From Zoroaster sp. YZ-2022 (taxonomy: Eukaryota; Echinodermata; Asteroidea; Forcipulatida; Zoroasteridae), in contig CM055827.1 of the NCBI GenBank assembly GCA_029582265.1, positions 4,697,423 through 4,761,422 on the forward strand: a DNA stretch of 64,000 bases, written 5' to 3'. Under the pieces are notes generated by a model. That model ran no database searches. It had not been told where the DNA came from and worked only from the letters and a program-made list of their open reading frames with translations. Positions 23,194 to 37,672 of the stretch are shown here, in pieces. How positions within the stretch are numbered: the stretch's first letter is position 1; every line of letters begins with the position of its first letter. The position numbers and the translations under genes are program-made.

Positions 23194-23348
23194 TTATTGG
23201 GGCTGCCAGTTGTAGAGTCTTTGGATGATCATCTTGAGGCTACGGTTGGGAGTGAGATTGGTGTGAACTAGTGGAGAGTTGGTCATGGGGCTTGTCTTGT
23301 TGCCTCGAATCCACGCCTCAATAGATGACCTCTCATAGGAAAAGCCAT
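23194..23348 (-). CDS. WDSUB1: WDSUB1 coding exon 11, U-box part 2 and stop (155 nt)
   Basis: Acceptor CCCTTTTCCTCAG|AT. It reads [20 protein letters not shown] then [20 protein letters not shown] and ends NWQPQ-TAA at 23194-23196. Confidence 0.93.
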
Positions 23349-26300
23349 CTGAGGAAAAGGGTGGAGATAAGGTAACCAAAGGAAAAACAAAGTAAGCCTC
23401 ATTCAGAATACTTGCTATGAGGCTTTGTATAGTTAAAGTTTGTGAGGACACCACACATTATCATCACAGAATTGTAGCTCTCGTAAGTACATAATTATTT
23501 TTTCTTTCTGTCATGAATCCAATCCACCAGCTCTTTTCAGAAGCTACACTCCCATCAAGAAGATATTTCACGGTATCCTAAACCAACTATGTAACAAAAT
23601 AGTGGCTTTGAGGGTCTCAAGATTTCTGCTTTTACATAGGCGCTGTACAAGGTCACAAAATAATGCTTTCGTGGAAATTGTGATTCAGTTCAGTGCGGCG
23701 ACAGCAAATGATTACATTTCAGGAGGAAAGTAGGGGTGGTGGAATAAACATAAATAACAGAAAATGTAAAACTTAGATATTTCATTCAGCAATTTTTGTT
23801 TTCATCAGAACATCAATAACTTCCTTACAGAAACAAATACTGTGAAATTAGATATTTTACAAAATATTTGTCAGAATGTTAGTTTTACAGTAAATAATTG
23901 CCTAAATGAATTTATGACAGAACCCACCATAAATTCATTCAAGATTATTTTGAGAAAAGTGTAATTTTAAAGCATTTGTTATTCTTGTCTTGAGTAAAAT
24001 AAATAGCAATCTTCTGATTTTTTTTTAAATTGCCATCAAAATAGCAAAAAAACAAGAGGGATGCATCTTTGAAACAACTTATGTACATGAAAATCGTTGA
24101 AAAATTTACATGGTCCTTACTCTGAAAACCAAAAATCTACCAGTATTGCTACTGGGTCAGTTATTACAGATTTTTATCACGCTGCAGCCGTTTGGTTTGC
24201 TCCCATACAGATACACATGACCAAACCAAGGCCGACAGGGAAATAGACTGGTGCCCTTTTATGTTTTGATTATCAGTGCATAAAAATGAACTTGCGATAC
24301 AGGGAATCTGACCAAGATGGCCGCTATTGGGATTTGATTAGTAAAGAAAAGCATTTGGTTTCCCAAGTGATGATAAAAATTTATGGAAAGTGACGAGTGA
24401 AATGAATGACGATTTGAAACTCACCAGCTGCGATGACAGGATCATTCATGAGTTCCCGAGTGATCGGACAAAGGTATTCATCTGGTATGCCATCATCTGC
24501 CAAAACAATTTACAAAAAAAATAATAATATCTTAAAAGAAAAATTTAAAAGCTGCAATGTATCATCAGCAATTGATCCAAAAGTCATATAAAAATGGACA
24601 AATCTAAATGGATTTAGGCTTGGGCGATATCAAATTTTTTTTTCGTCAAACATAAATCGCGATTTTCGATAAATATTGCGATTATTATTTTTTTAATGCA
24701 TGAGTGCTTTAGAGCCGATAATATAACAGGGATGTACCCATCTACAAGCGTCACAATAAATTGCCAGTGCTTACCTGAAAGACATGTGCTATCGCGCTGG
24801 TCACGGGTGCACCATGGCCATTGGCAAATTCGTTTGCATAATAATTATGTGGGACGGTTACTTCGTCGTGCCCAATAAAATCATTAGCCCGAGTTCACGT
24901 GATTCCATGTGACTGAGTCATAGTATAAACACGTGACTAGGTTTATTCCTGCATAGTACCGTGGAGAATAAAACCATGTGATTGTGACGTCATTTGCACT
25001 TCTGAAGCTGTGACCGAGTTTGGATTGTACTCGCACTGTTTTAAATAAATGCAATCATTGGTTTATCAAGAGTACATGTATGTGTTTTGTCACTAGACAC
25101 GAGTCCCAGTATGGTATATAATAGAATAGTGTCCTAATCCCCCAACTTTGATTGAGCCACTGTCGATCTATGCTTTGATTTAATTCATGACTAATGTGAG
25201 CACAGAGCTGCTGCAAATGTTATTTTGTTGTCGATTTTTAAGGTAACGCCTATATTCTGCATATATTTAAATATGCATGATATGATATCCTAACATACTG
25301 ACTGTAATCTAAAGTGGGAACATTTCTTTGGATTATGTCTAGTTTTAGTTCCTTTCTAACAAAATTTTAATGAATTAGCAATATAAATAAGATGATTGCG
25401 AATCAGTAAGCTATTTCACTTTACAGCAAAATTCATGGAGGCACGGTCTTGTTACACTATATAAATGTACTCGCACATGGTGTGCCAGCCAGAGTCACAG
25501 ACCACCATGACTAGAGAGTGAGACGTAAACAATGTCCACACATTGTTAGATCAAATACCCCATTCAATCCCCAACACTTAATCCGTCTGAATAGATTTCT
25601 TTGAGTGTCAGTGGATTTTAAACAATGCCCTGTCAGGCGGCTCCTTTGTGATCTGACATGTCGGCTTACCACAGAAGTATAGTTCGATTTTGTTTCTCAC
25701 TTCCGAAAGCTGAAAAGACTTCCCTAAGTTGTTTTCCATAAAAATTCTGACCCGACTGACAATCAAGGATTTTTTTTAATCGCAATATTTTTTTTTTCAT
25801 CGTGATATTATCGTGTTATCTCCCAAGCCTACATGTATTTTCTCCTTAATGACTTTCGCAGGCTGGTTTCTGTATATATTCTCTTGAAGTATAGCTGCAT
25901 TTATGGAAATTTTACCAAAATAGTATACAGCCTTAAATTTTTCTTTCTAATGCCTTTAATATTTTGTTAAAATTTTTAAAACTGCTGAAATACAGTGGTT
26001 AACATCGGGACAAAGGCATTGTGACAACAATACAGATTTGACAATAACTTAATTTCGTCACCTGAGGGGGTTGCACCGTTGCCTTTCTCTCGTATGGTTT
26101 GAACCCCACGTAGGATCTTCTGTCTGTGCCCTAACGCCTCTGTGGGGGGAAAAACAATATTCCTGGCCATTTAAAAGTCAATTTTGGGCTTGAAGTGACT
26201 GCCTTGACTGTTAAACCCTTCTACAATCAGTGCAATTTTTGAAACAACCCATTCAGGCCACTCCCAGCTGTTGCAGTTGTTGGCAGTGGCCTCATATGGT

Positions 26301-26936
26301 TACCCTTCTGTGCACTGTCACACCACTGAGATTGCAGGGTAATAAAGTGGTCTCCTACAATGCAGGCCATACTAATATGTTCAAACAACCAGCTACAACC
26401 AGCTGTAAACCTGACCATGTATTTTGACTGTAAACACACCTACAGATACAAAACCACTAATGCTGTACGTAATCGGAGATGGTTTTATTTACAGTGGCCT
26501 TGGGTGGCACTGGGTTGATTTTGTAAGATTATTTGGAAAGGACAGCAGTGGCTTGTATGCACTAAAGGTCGGTGAAGAACATATTGGAAATTTAGTGGAT
26601 CGGAGTGGCCGAGCGGTCTAGCTTACCGGATTCAAGTTCTGGTGTTAGCAACATAATGTGGGTTCGAATCACGGCCGTGACACTTGTGTCCTTGAGCAAG
26701 ACACTTAATCATAATTGCTTCTCTCCACCCAGGGGTTAAATGGGTACCTGTGAAGGCAGAGTTGGTTTGCTCTATATGCGCTAGAAATGGCAGCAATTGA
26801 GCTGTATACTCCCCAGGGAGCTGAGATGGTTTCAGGAATGATTTATGAGCCTTATGAGCCTTATGAGCAGGGATAATAATATAATGCGCCTTGAGCACCA
26901 CTTAGTTGGTGGATACGTGCGCTATATAAATCCACA

Positions 26937-26967
<31 letters not shown>

Positions 26968-29900
26968 TAAATTTTGTTTAACTTTAAGTGGATAAGTTGC
27001 TGGGTAAGAGGATCTATCCAACCTATATATATCGCGGCACCCACTGCTATATGGGAGTCTAGCCGGCCAATTGTCATCGGGCAAGCTCGGTGGTCGAGAG
27101 GTTAAGACGTCTGCACTAGTAAGCAGGAGGTCGTGGGTTCGAATCCCGCCCGAGTCGACTGTGTAGTTTTTCACAGACACTCGGAAAGCACCGAGTATAC
27201 AGTGCTATACACACGTCGGTGTAGGGCAAAATTAAATCAAAGGATCTATCCATGTTTTTATGTCATGTCCCATAACAACATGGCCAGACACTGAAATCGG
27301 GTAAGTGACTTTTGGAAATGGGTAAGTGAAAATACAAGTGACAAAAAAATTTAATTTCGAGGCTTGCTTTAAATACATATGGCCAGTTACATGTGGGCTT
27401 ATAGTTATTTTGTAAAAGAACATCCTAAGTGTACTCACTGACTCCGAGGTCGTTCACTAAAGTGTCTGTATTCAGTGCCTGCAGCTCCTGCCCGTCGATG
27501 CAGTTGTCGCGGAAACTCCTGAGGTATTCCTCCAGCCCCAGGGCTTTCAGCCAATCACAGACATCGTTTACCGACCACTCCAAGAGAAGATTCTGAGGTT
27601 GGGGAGCCGTTGCCTCTGGCGGAACGCTGGTCACTTGTGTGGCATCAGCTGTGATTAAATGGAAAAGGTACAGCATTTGTAATGTTGTTGGCAAGAATGC
27701 TACGAGTGTGCTTACTCTCTTTGAATCAAGATATACATTAAAAGGAAGGTACAACATTGGTAATATTGGCATAACTGCTTCTATGAGTATGCTTACTCTC
27801 TTTGAATCAAGATATACATTAAAAGGAAGGTACAACATTGGTAATGTTTCTATGAGTATAGGCCTTTTCACACTGTCCATAATCTCTGGGTCGGAACCGG
27901 TTCCAACCCCGAGATTTTTTTCAACCCTTTTCCCACTTCTAAAATTTCAACCCTGTTCCAACCCGGTTAGCATGCTCTAGCCGGATTGAAATCAACCCTG
28001 GCAGGGACCAGGGTTGAAAATCTCAAAATCATATAGTGTGAACCGCCCCGAGTTGAGCTCACTTACCGCCGTTCCATGTTGAGTTGTGTGGCGCGAAATT
28101 CTACAAAAATCTGACACGGGTACAAAGGTCAATAAGCAATCAGCTGTGAGGCCGCGCCGGCGCACTACGTACATGTACATGTCATGCATGTACAATGTAC
28201 ATGTACATATACATTGTATGCACGCACATCCTATGCCGAGCGTGGGCTTGTATAACATCAACCCTTTTTCTCCGCAGAATGTACAAAAACATGTACATTA
28301 CTACTACAAAGAACGAGTCGTCGAGCGAAGTGGGCGCAGCCATGTTGGAAATGTGTATACATCCGGCCGCTTGGCGGCGTCGCAATGCATTGTGGGATCG
28401 AGAAAATCATCACAGCGCGCCGTGCCGAATGCGGTCCGTGTTGAGAATTTCGTAGTGTGAATACACATGGCCCTAGCCGGATTGAACGTTACACGGTTCA
28501 CGGAGCGGCCGGTTCGCGTAATGAACAGTGTGAACGTTGCGTCTTTGAGTATGCTTCTATGAGTAATATGCTTACTCTCTCTGAATCAAGATATACATTT
28601 ATCAACCTACCTGTGCAATTTTCAGCTCAAGGCAGAGTCTAAGTGTGAAAAAGCATATACAATTTTTTACAGAAATCACATGGGGCAAATGTTTCCCATC
28701 AGCATTTGTTACAAATGTTTGTTTATGTTTGCTCTGAAATGAGAGTACTTCAGACAGAATCATTTTTCAGGATGATTGGTACAAAATATTAATCGGGAAT
28801 TAACCCTAACCTTCCCAAATCCTCCAAAATCCTCTTTGCTAAAGTGAAGGATTTTGAAGGATTGAGGTTACATGCTACATGCTCCATGCTCTTTGCTAAA
28901 GTGAAGGATTTTGGAGGATCGAGGTTATTAGGCATACTTGCCTTTCCATGGTACATGTACATCCATGTTTGTTGTAGTGATTTCAAGGTCAGTGCTTGGG
29001 TCAGTGGACACTGTTTATTGCTCCATGCATGCAGGGAGAGTCCCTGGCCAGGTACATGTATCACATATTAGAAACACATGTGTGCATACATGTCATGTGC
29101 TTGCTTTATTACTGAAGGATTTTGGAGGATTCAGGTTATGTGTAATCAAATGGGCCTATGGAGTTAGGGATAATCAGGTAATTACTAATGTTGTACCTGT
29201 AATGATATGTAAAGATGCATGCATTGATGCATTGATGCATTGATAAACACAAATATTGTATGCCGCCCTCTATTGACGAAGATCCAACAATGACCGCCAT
29301 CTTGGAATACACATGTTCAAGTCACCTCTGTTCACATGATTAATGTTATTTGGTGAAACAGTTGCTCTAATGTTTAAACTCATTAAATTTGAACAGTGAT
29401 TATTACACATAAGGGAAGAATAATCCCTGTATAATCACTTTGTGACAGAGTAGTCCACCTCTGTTCGCATGATTGTGTTGTTGTTTAAACAGTTGTTTAA
29501 ATGTTTAACAAATATAAAAAATGTATTTCCAATTTGCCATTTAGCTTTATCACCGAACTGAACTGAACTTTTCTTTAAAAAAAGTGAAACAACATGGACA
29601 CATCGGAAGACAACAAAACTATGAACTCGATTAAGAACTCAGACTGAATTAGGTCACATGCTCATGTCACAGCATATTAAAGTTGCTATCAGAAAGCTTA
29701 TTTTTACTTCTAAAAAAAAAAAAAAAAGGGAGATGTAATGATCGATATGTAAAGATGCATGCATTGATGTAACAACACAAATATTATATGCCGCCCTCTA
29801 TTGACGAAGATCCAACAATGACCGCCATCTTGGAATACACATGTTCATGTTTCCTTGTGTCACTTATCACTAGCTGTGTAACAAACAATTATTACAGTAC

Positions 29901-32900
29901 CTTCCCTTTAACAAAGAAGTCACAAGCCAGAGATCTAGTTTCAAATGCAGAGGGTGCTATAATTCTAATCTCAGCTTGGAACTCTTTGGATAACTAGTAG
30001 ATACAGGATATGTTTTCTTACGTACCCTTGGTCTGTGCACGGCATATAGGACTCTACTGGCGAAAATGCAGAGATTAAGCAGATATTGATGATGGAGGTG
30101 GGAATGATTCATACCTGAGTCTGAGGAAATCTAAACTTACAAGATCTCTTCTGCAACAAGCAATATTTTGTGCACCAAAGTCATCAAAATACTGCCAGTA
30201 CATGTCTGTGGCATTTGGGAAAATATACTGGCACAGGTTTATATTGAAAAACATTTTAATAATAAAAAACAAATTTCTTACATGATGGAAGTTCAAACTG
30301 AGGCTCTCCTGCGACGTGTAACCTCCAAACTTTTACCGTTCTGTCATTTGACCCACTGGCTAGGTATCGTCCATCGGGAGAGAAAGCAATAGTCGTCACA
30401 TAACTGCCCAAAAATACAATCAACACTCAATAAAGATGACAGTTAATTCTTTCAAAACATATAAAAGTAAATAATATTTTGTTCTGAATTTTTTGCTTAC
30501 ACATAACCTGAATCCTCCCTAACTCCCTAACCTGAATCCTCCCTAACTCCCGAGGCCCAATTGCTTACACATATAACCTGAATCTTTCCTAACTCCCTAG
30601 GCCCATTTGCTTACACATAATCTGAATCCTTCCTAACTCCCCAGGCCCATTTGCTTACACATAACCTGAATCCTCCAAAATCCTTCAGTAGTAAAGCAAG
30701 CACATGACATGTATGCACGCATGTGTTTCTAATCTGTGTAGTTTTTTCACAGACTCGGAAAGCACTGAGCATACAGTGCTATACACACGTCGGTGTAGGG
30801 CAAAATTAAATCAATTGTTTATCTCCCGACGCAAGAATTTCACCAATCTATATAATCTGTGATACATGTACATGGCCAGGGACCCTCCCTGCATGCATGG
30901 AGCAATAAACAGTGTCCACTGACCCAAGCACTGACCTTGCAATCACTACAACAAACATGGATGTACATGTACCATGGAAAGGCAAGTATGCCTAATAACC
31001 TCAATCCTCCAAAATCTTTCACTTTAGCAAAGAGCATGTAGCATGTAACCTCAATCCTTCAAAATCCTTCACTTTGGCAAAGAGGATTTTGGAGGATTTG
31101 GGACGGTTAGGGTGAATCCCAGAAAGCTGCTTCTTAGGATTAGAATCTTAACTTGGTAGAGCACCAGTACAGTAATCCAGAAGTCCCAGGTTCGAGTCCT
31201 GCTTCTGTTCATATTTCTTTGTTCACTCAAACAAAATAATAAAAACAAATCAGTCAAAGAAATTGAGTGTACTTTTGACGTTTTTCTTAAATAATATAGT
31301 TAAATTTTTTATTTGTTGTGATTATTAAATATTCATGCATATGACAAAGAGGTACATGTTTTTTTTTTGTCACGTGCTGACAGGACTTACCGAGAATGAT
31401 CTTCAAGAGTATAAAGCATAGTCCCTTCAAGCTGTAACAACAATCAAAATTATTATAAATAATCACACAAATTACATTTCCATACAGATCCCCCGACACC
31501 CCCCCCCCCCCCAACCCATACTTTAAAAGCACTAGCTTTCACAAAAAGCATAAAAGATCACAGTTTTATATGAACTTACTTAGTATAAGGCCAAAAAAAA
31601 AAGATGTTGAGTTGCCCTCCACCGACCGAACCAAAAGTGCTGAAATCTCGGGTCGGGTTTTTTTTTTTTTTTTTTTTTTTCCCTGTCATTCATAGGCCTA
31701 TTTATTAATGAAAATTACCAATTTTCTTTGTATAAAACATAATACGTTTGATTTGTGAAATTTTCCACTTTTTTTACCGGTAAATTTACCGGTACCCAAG
31801 ACTCAATCTACATGTTTTCAAATCGAATGGCCCCGGCCCTCACATGGTGCACTGCCTTCGACACACTGTGTGCCAACGATTGCGACTCAAATCTACGCTT
31901 TCCAATCGAATGGCCTCTCACATGTTTTCCACTGGCTTCAAGCACTGTTTTGTATGTCAATGATTGCGACTCAATCTACCGTTTTCAAATCAAATGGCCC
32001 TTACATCGCCAGCACTGGCACCCCGCACTGTACGTGTGTCAACGATTGCGACTCAATCTACACGTTTTCAAATCGAATGGCCACTCACATGTTGCATGTT
32101 GAGCATTGCATGCAATATGGATGAATTTGCTGTGTCAATCACAGCCAAAAGTACAACAAAAATGCTTGGGATACTTTTATTCTGAAGCAAAATTCCTTGC
32201 TGATAGGTATACAAATGAAAAACATGGTATGTGGTTTCAGTTCCAATGCATTTCAACCTTAAAATGACAGTCAAGGAGAAAAAAAAAAAGAAAAAAAAAA
32301 AAAATCCCGACCGACCGACCCCTTCAAATATTTTCACTGGAGGGCAACTCAACAATTTTTTTTTTTTGGCCTAATGCTGATGATGGAATCAAACATCCCT
32401 TGACACATATACTACTCAAAACAATTGACGGAACACCGGAATAATCTCAGTTAAAGCAAGATCATTTATTTCAGATGTTTCACAGAATTGATGAGAAACA
32501 ACTGCACAATGAAACAGATGATAAAGGATGCATGTAGTGATTACACATTTCATGACATGACTACTGAAAGAGAGAGGGGGATTGCAAATGAAAATCCCGG
32601 TTCATGGAACATTTCAAACCTATTTGATGTTAAAAATCCGGTGTTCCCTAAATTGTTTTGAGTAGTATATATTGGTCTATGGTGCTTTCATTTGTAAGAA
32701 ACGTCAAATGTTATTCCACATTTAAAGGGGCAATATCGTCACGATCAACAGGGCATGGAACCAGAGTGCTAGTCTTGGATTAATTCAGTGAATGAAAATA
32801 ATACACCACACTAGAGTGGGTGAACGGCACGCCCAGCCATGTGATGTCTCTTTCTGGTAGGGCTCAGTTTCCTGGATACCATGACCTCCAGATATATTTT

Positions 32901-35900
32901 TTAATTGTGTTTTTGATGTTGTTCACATGTGTATGGACTTTTATTCTCTTGTGTCATTTTACCTTTGGCATTTTTATCTCCTGCCCATTTCTCTCTGTTT
33001 TCTTTTGTTTTTTTGTTCTTTTGCCAAGCATTTCTAAGTTGCAGTGAACCATTGAGTGTATGGAGGTCGAAAAGTGGACATCTGCTTTTCAGCTTTCTAA
33101 ATAATGAAAAAGCAGATTGAACGTTGTTGGCTAGTGCATTTTTCTACTTTTCTGCTTTTCTTCCACCTAAAAAGTAGATTGAACATTTTGGTAACATCCA
33201 TTTTTCTACTTTTCTGCTTTTCAGTTTCCAGAAAAGCAGATTTTACTTGTTCACCTACACTGGCGGTCAAAAAGTGGACATCTGCTTTTCTCGTTTCCTA
33301 CAACCAGAAAAGCGGATCGAACATTTTCTCAACAGTGGCTTAAAAGTGGACAAGTCTGTTTTGCGCTTGAAGAAAAGCAGATTGAATGATTTAATAAATC
33401 TACTCCCCTATCCAAAATAATGGACTAATCCTACCGTCACAATACAATGTCTGATGTAGGCGCCAGGTAGGCGCGTTCCGTTTGATCTATGATGTACCGC
33501 CCCCTGTTTTTCAGCGACAGTTATCACATGCATCGTTTTGGTGCATTGGTAGGATTCGTCCATTATTTTGCGCAAAGCAGACTTGTCCACTTTTAGGCCA
33601 CTGTTGAGAAAATGTTCGATCTGCTTTTCGGGAAGCAGGAAAGCAGAAAAATGGATTTGTCCAAAACGTTCGATCTACTTTTCGGGTTGTGGGAAACCAG
33701 AAAAGCAGATGTCCACTTTTAGGCCAATGTGTGACGAAACGTCTAATCTGCTTTTTGGCTAGTAGAAAAGTAGAAAAATTGATTTGTCCAAAATGTTCGA
33801 TCTACTTTTCGGGTTGTAGGAAACCAGAAAAGCAGATGTCCACTTTTTGACCACCAGTGTAGGTGAACAAGTAAAATCTGCTTTTCTTGAAACCGAAAAG
33901 CATAAAAGTAGAAAAATGGATGTTACCAAAATGTTCAATCTACTTTTTAGGTGGAAGAAAAGTAGAAAAATGCACTAGCCAACATCGTTCAATCTGCTTT
34001 TTCATTATTTAGAAAGCTGAAAAGCAGATGTCCACTTTTCGACCTCCATATGAGTGGCCCATCAGAGCTCTTATTAAGAGCTTTCAGTTTGACTCTATAT
34101 TTCATTCTGTTCATTGACCTAGTTAATGTCTGTTGGGCTATTGTTCACAATTGCTCCTTTTATACAACAAAAATTTGATAAGGTCATATTACTGTTGCTG
34201 CTGCATAAATGAGCCAGTAATTTTCAGTCACTGCGTTCATGTTAAACTAAGACACCAATTCCATGCCATGTTGAAAGTCTACCCTGATACTGTCTCTTTA
34301 AATGAATGCAAAGTTCATGTTTGTACAACAAACATTTCTGAATGCATTTTCACTATTGTTCTCGTTAATGAAAAGCATAACGGGCTGAACCTTTCACAGG
34401 TTAATTGTTTCATTTATATCTTCATTCACATGAAGTGATACACAGTAGACTAGCAGTATACCAATGGTATATTTTCCTTTCAACCCTCCTACAATCAGTG
34501 CAATTTTTGAAACAACCCATTCAGGCCACTCCAAGCCATTAGCTATTGCCAGTGGCCTCCTATGGTTACCCTTCTGTGCACTGTCACACCACTGAGATTG
34601 CAGGGTGGTCTCCCATCGATACAGTGTAGGCCATACTAATATGTTCAAACATTTACAGTATCCTTGGGTGGCACACAGTTGATTTTGTAAGATTACTTGG
34701 AAAGGACAGCAGGCTTGTACATGTATGTACTGAAGGTTGCTCATCAAGAACAGAATTTTGTGGATCGGAGTGGCCTCCATGTGTAGGAGGGTTAAATACA
34801 CTGTTAATTCACAGAGTGTAACTGTAACAGAATAATTGTAAATATCTCACCGGATTCCATATGATAACAACCTTGTCGACACCCCTGTAGAAATTCAAAC
34901 AACACAGATCATAATTATTCCTGATTCTGGAATCTGAATATCTTGAAATAAAGCATAGATGCATTAACCCTCCTACTGTTTGACCATTTGAAACCATTCC
35001 ATTTGAAAAGTGTTGGTAGCAAGCTTTACTACCAATCAAATCCATTCAAATGGTTTTAGAATGGTGGATACACTACACCTTGGTGTGTTTCCATAGCCGA
35101 ATGGTTTCAAATGGTGAATGTACTACACAGTGGCTTATAAATCATTCAAATGGTTTTGAATGGTGGATACACTACACCTTGGTGTGTTTCACAAAACGAA
35201 TGGTTTCAAATGGTGCATCAACTTGTCTGAAAAAGGCACCAGAAGTAGGAGGGTTAACAGACATTTTACTGGCTTTGACAAAAGAATTAATAAATACAAT
35301 ACAACAACTAAAAAAAATGGACGTTAACCCTCCTACTTCTGGTACCTTTTTCATACAAGTTGATGCACCATTTGAAACCATTCGCTTTTGTGGTTTTGAA
35401 TGGTGAAATAACTGTGTACAGTATTGATTCCCCCAAATGGTTTTGAATGGTAGGTCAGCTAATACAAAACCTTGTTTGGATCTTTCCAAATGGTAGTACA
35501 GCTAATACAAAACCTTGTTTGGATACTTCTAAGTGGTGAATCAATGGACCCTCTATGCATTTGAATAGATTTGAATGGTAGAGTAAAGCTTGCTACCAAC
35601 ACTGTTCAAATGGTATCACCATGTGTGTACAAAACCAATGGGCATTTTGGTAAGTGGAAATTTTGAATGGTTTCAAATGGTCAAACACTAGGAGGGTTAA
35701 ATGTTAAAGGACAGACAATCAACATATAGTTTTTGTTGGATGTTTCCTAAAAAAATCACAAGACTCACCCTGAAGCAAGAATGCTACCATTTGATGAAAA
35801 GGCAACAGCCATGAGCTTAGCAGTATGGCCACTAAGGCTACATCGTAGCTTGGTTTTACAATCTGCAGAGGTCAATGATGTTAAATTCTTGGTTATGAAC

Positions 35901-37634
35901 AAAAAAAACAGTAGTATGTCTTGATGCTGTTCATAGAAAGTCCTCAAGAAATTCATTATTAAAACTGAAGAAACTATTTTAGAGAATATACAATTTTTTG
36001 AAAATAAAGCATATCCATTTCTTATATATCCCCATTTCTCCTTAGGGAAATATTTTTAAGGTCATTTTTATTTCCTTTTTGACTGATAACCATTTCTCAT
36101 AAAGCTTAATTATAAGACCGCTCATTTTAAATGGGTTTACCTCACATGGATAGAATAAAAAATAACATTCTTGGCTGAGCAGAATGATTGACAGATCTAT
36201 TGTTCTCAACACCTCTCGGCTCAGAAATACATTATTTGTGTGACAATACAATGTGATACTTTAAAATGAAACTATTACTTTAGGAAAGGTTGTTCCTTTC
36301 CTAATTAGTACAACTGAGTTTCCATTCAGGCAGCAGTACACAGTCTTTGTGATTTTGACTTGCCAGTAGTCTAGTTTAGGGGTATGATTTGACAAAATCC
36401 TGACAAATGGGTAGACCAAAGGTCTCCCTTTGGTCTTGAGGACAAATCCCCCTGAACCTCCTGGACGTTTAATTTTTGAGGATTTACAGACTCTCCACAT
36501 CCCCACAAACAAGAAACTAGAGGTTTGGACACAATACAGGCTACTTCGCTCTTTCCTTGGTGGCAACTTCTCTTCTTTCAAGAAAATTTTGAAGCAAAGG
36601 GAGATTTGTGAAAAATTCTGAAAACAGGAAAAATCCTCAGAGGCCTGCTAGTTAGAAGGGATATTGGCAAGTCCGCTTCCCTTTTACCTGGCATTTTGAC
36701 CAATGATAATTAGTTCAGACCCTGCAGTGGATTGTAGAGGAAGACTTTTTCAATTTACCTGGGAACACTATTAGGTCCCAGAGTTTAACGAGGTTTTCCC
36801 CTCCACAAGAGGCTAGCAGGTAGGACCTTCGGTCATCATTAATCTCAGCATTTGGATCTGCAAACAAAACCATTTGAAGCACACCAATAAATTCGGAGAC
36901 AAATTACAAAAGCATGTTCAAATCACATTGTCTAGTACCCTATGGGTATGGTAAAGATTACAATGAAGTGCGACACCACATTTAAGGTAACAGTTTATTG
37001 TGAATATTTGCCTTTTTCTTAAACGTACACATAAGTGCTTCCCCATTAACTTTGACCACGGCAGTGAATGCAAGCTTGCTCTAGGTTCGTAACTGACCCT
37101 ACCTGCTGAGCCAAAAGTCGGAGAGACGGCCATACAAGACACACTAAGGTCATGGCACTCGGGGTCAAAGAACAGCGATTTGACTCTGCCATAGAGAGCA
37201 TCCCATATACGGAGATCTCCCGATGCACATGCCGAGACCACAAAGGAACTGTCTGGAGTGAAGGCACAAGCTGTAATGACATTATCGTGGCCTTCAAAGG
37301 TCCTGTCGACAGAACAGTTACAAAGACGTGTGAACAATTGGATTTTTTGAGAGGTACATTTGTAAGTTGTCCCGATGCCTAATAAATAAAAGCTAAAATG
37401 TCTGTATTCTCATGTGTTCAACAAAACTTTCATGAGAAACTAACATAAGGGCAATTCCGTGGTTACTCACGTTACATTTTGGAGGTATTGGGCGCACTCT
37501 TAATGCCATAATTTCCTTACTTGTACACTTCACTCATAATATTTTTTCACGGTAGTTGTATTACGCCCAGGCCTTACTCAGCACAAAAAAATAATTTCAG
37601 AAATGTTTTTTATACAAAAATGCTGGTTACTCAT

Positions 37635-37672
<38 letters not shown>

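Noticed and set aside
24696..24878. Short plus-strand frame with several Cys and Arg
   Set aside because: It lies inside the hAT-like element and has no recognised transposase motif.
27083..27157. Functional tRNA gene
   Set aside because: A and B boxes are present but the acceptor stem is mismatched, and a 12-bp target duplication shows it is part of a SINE.
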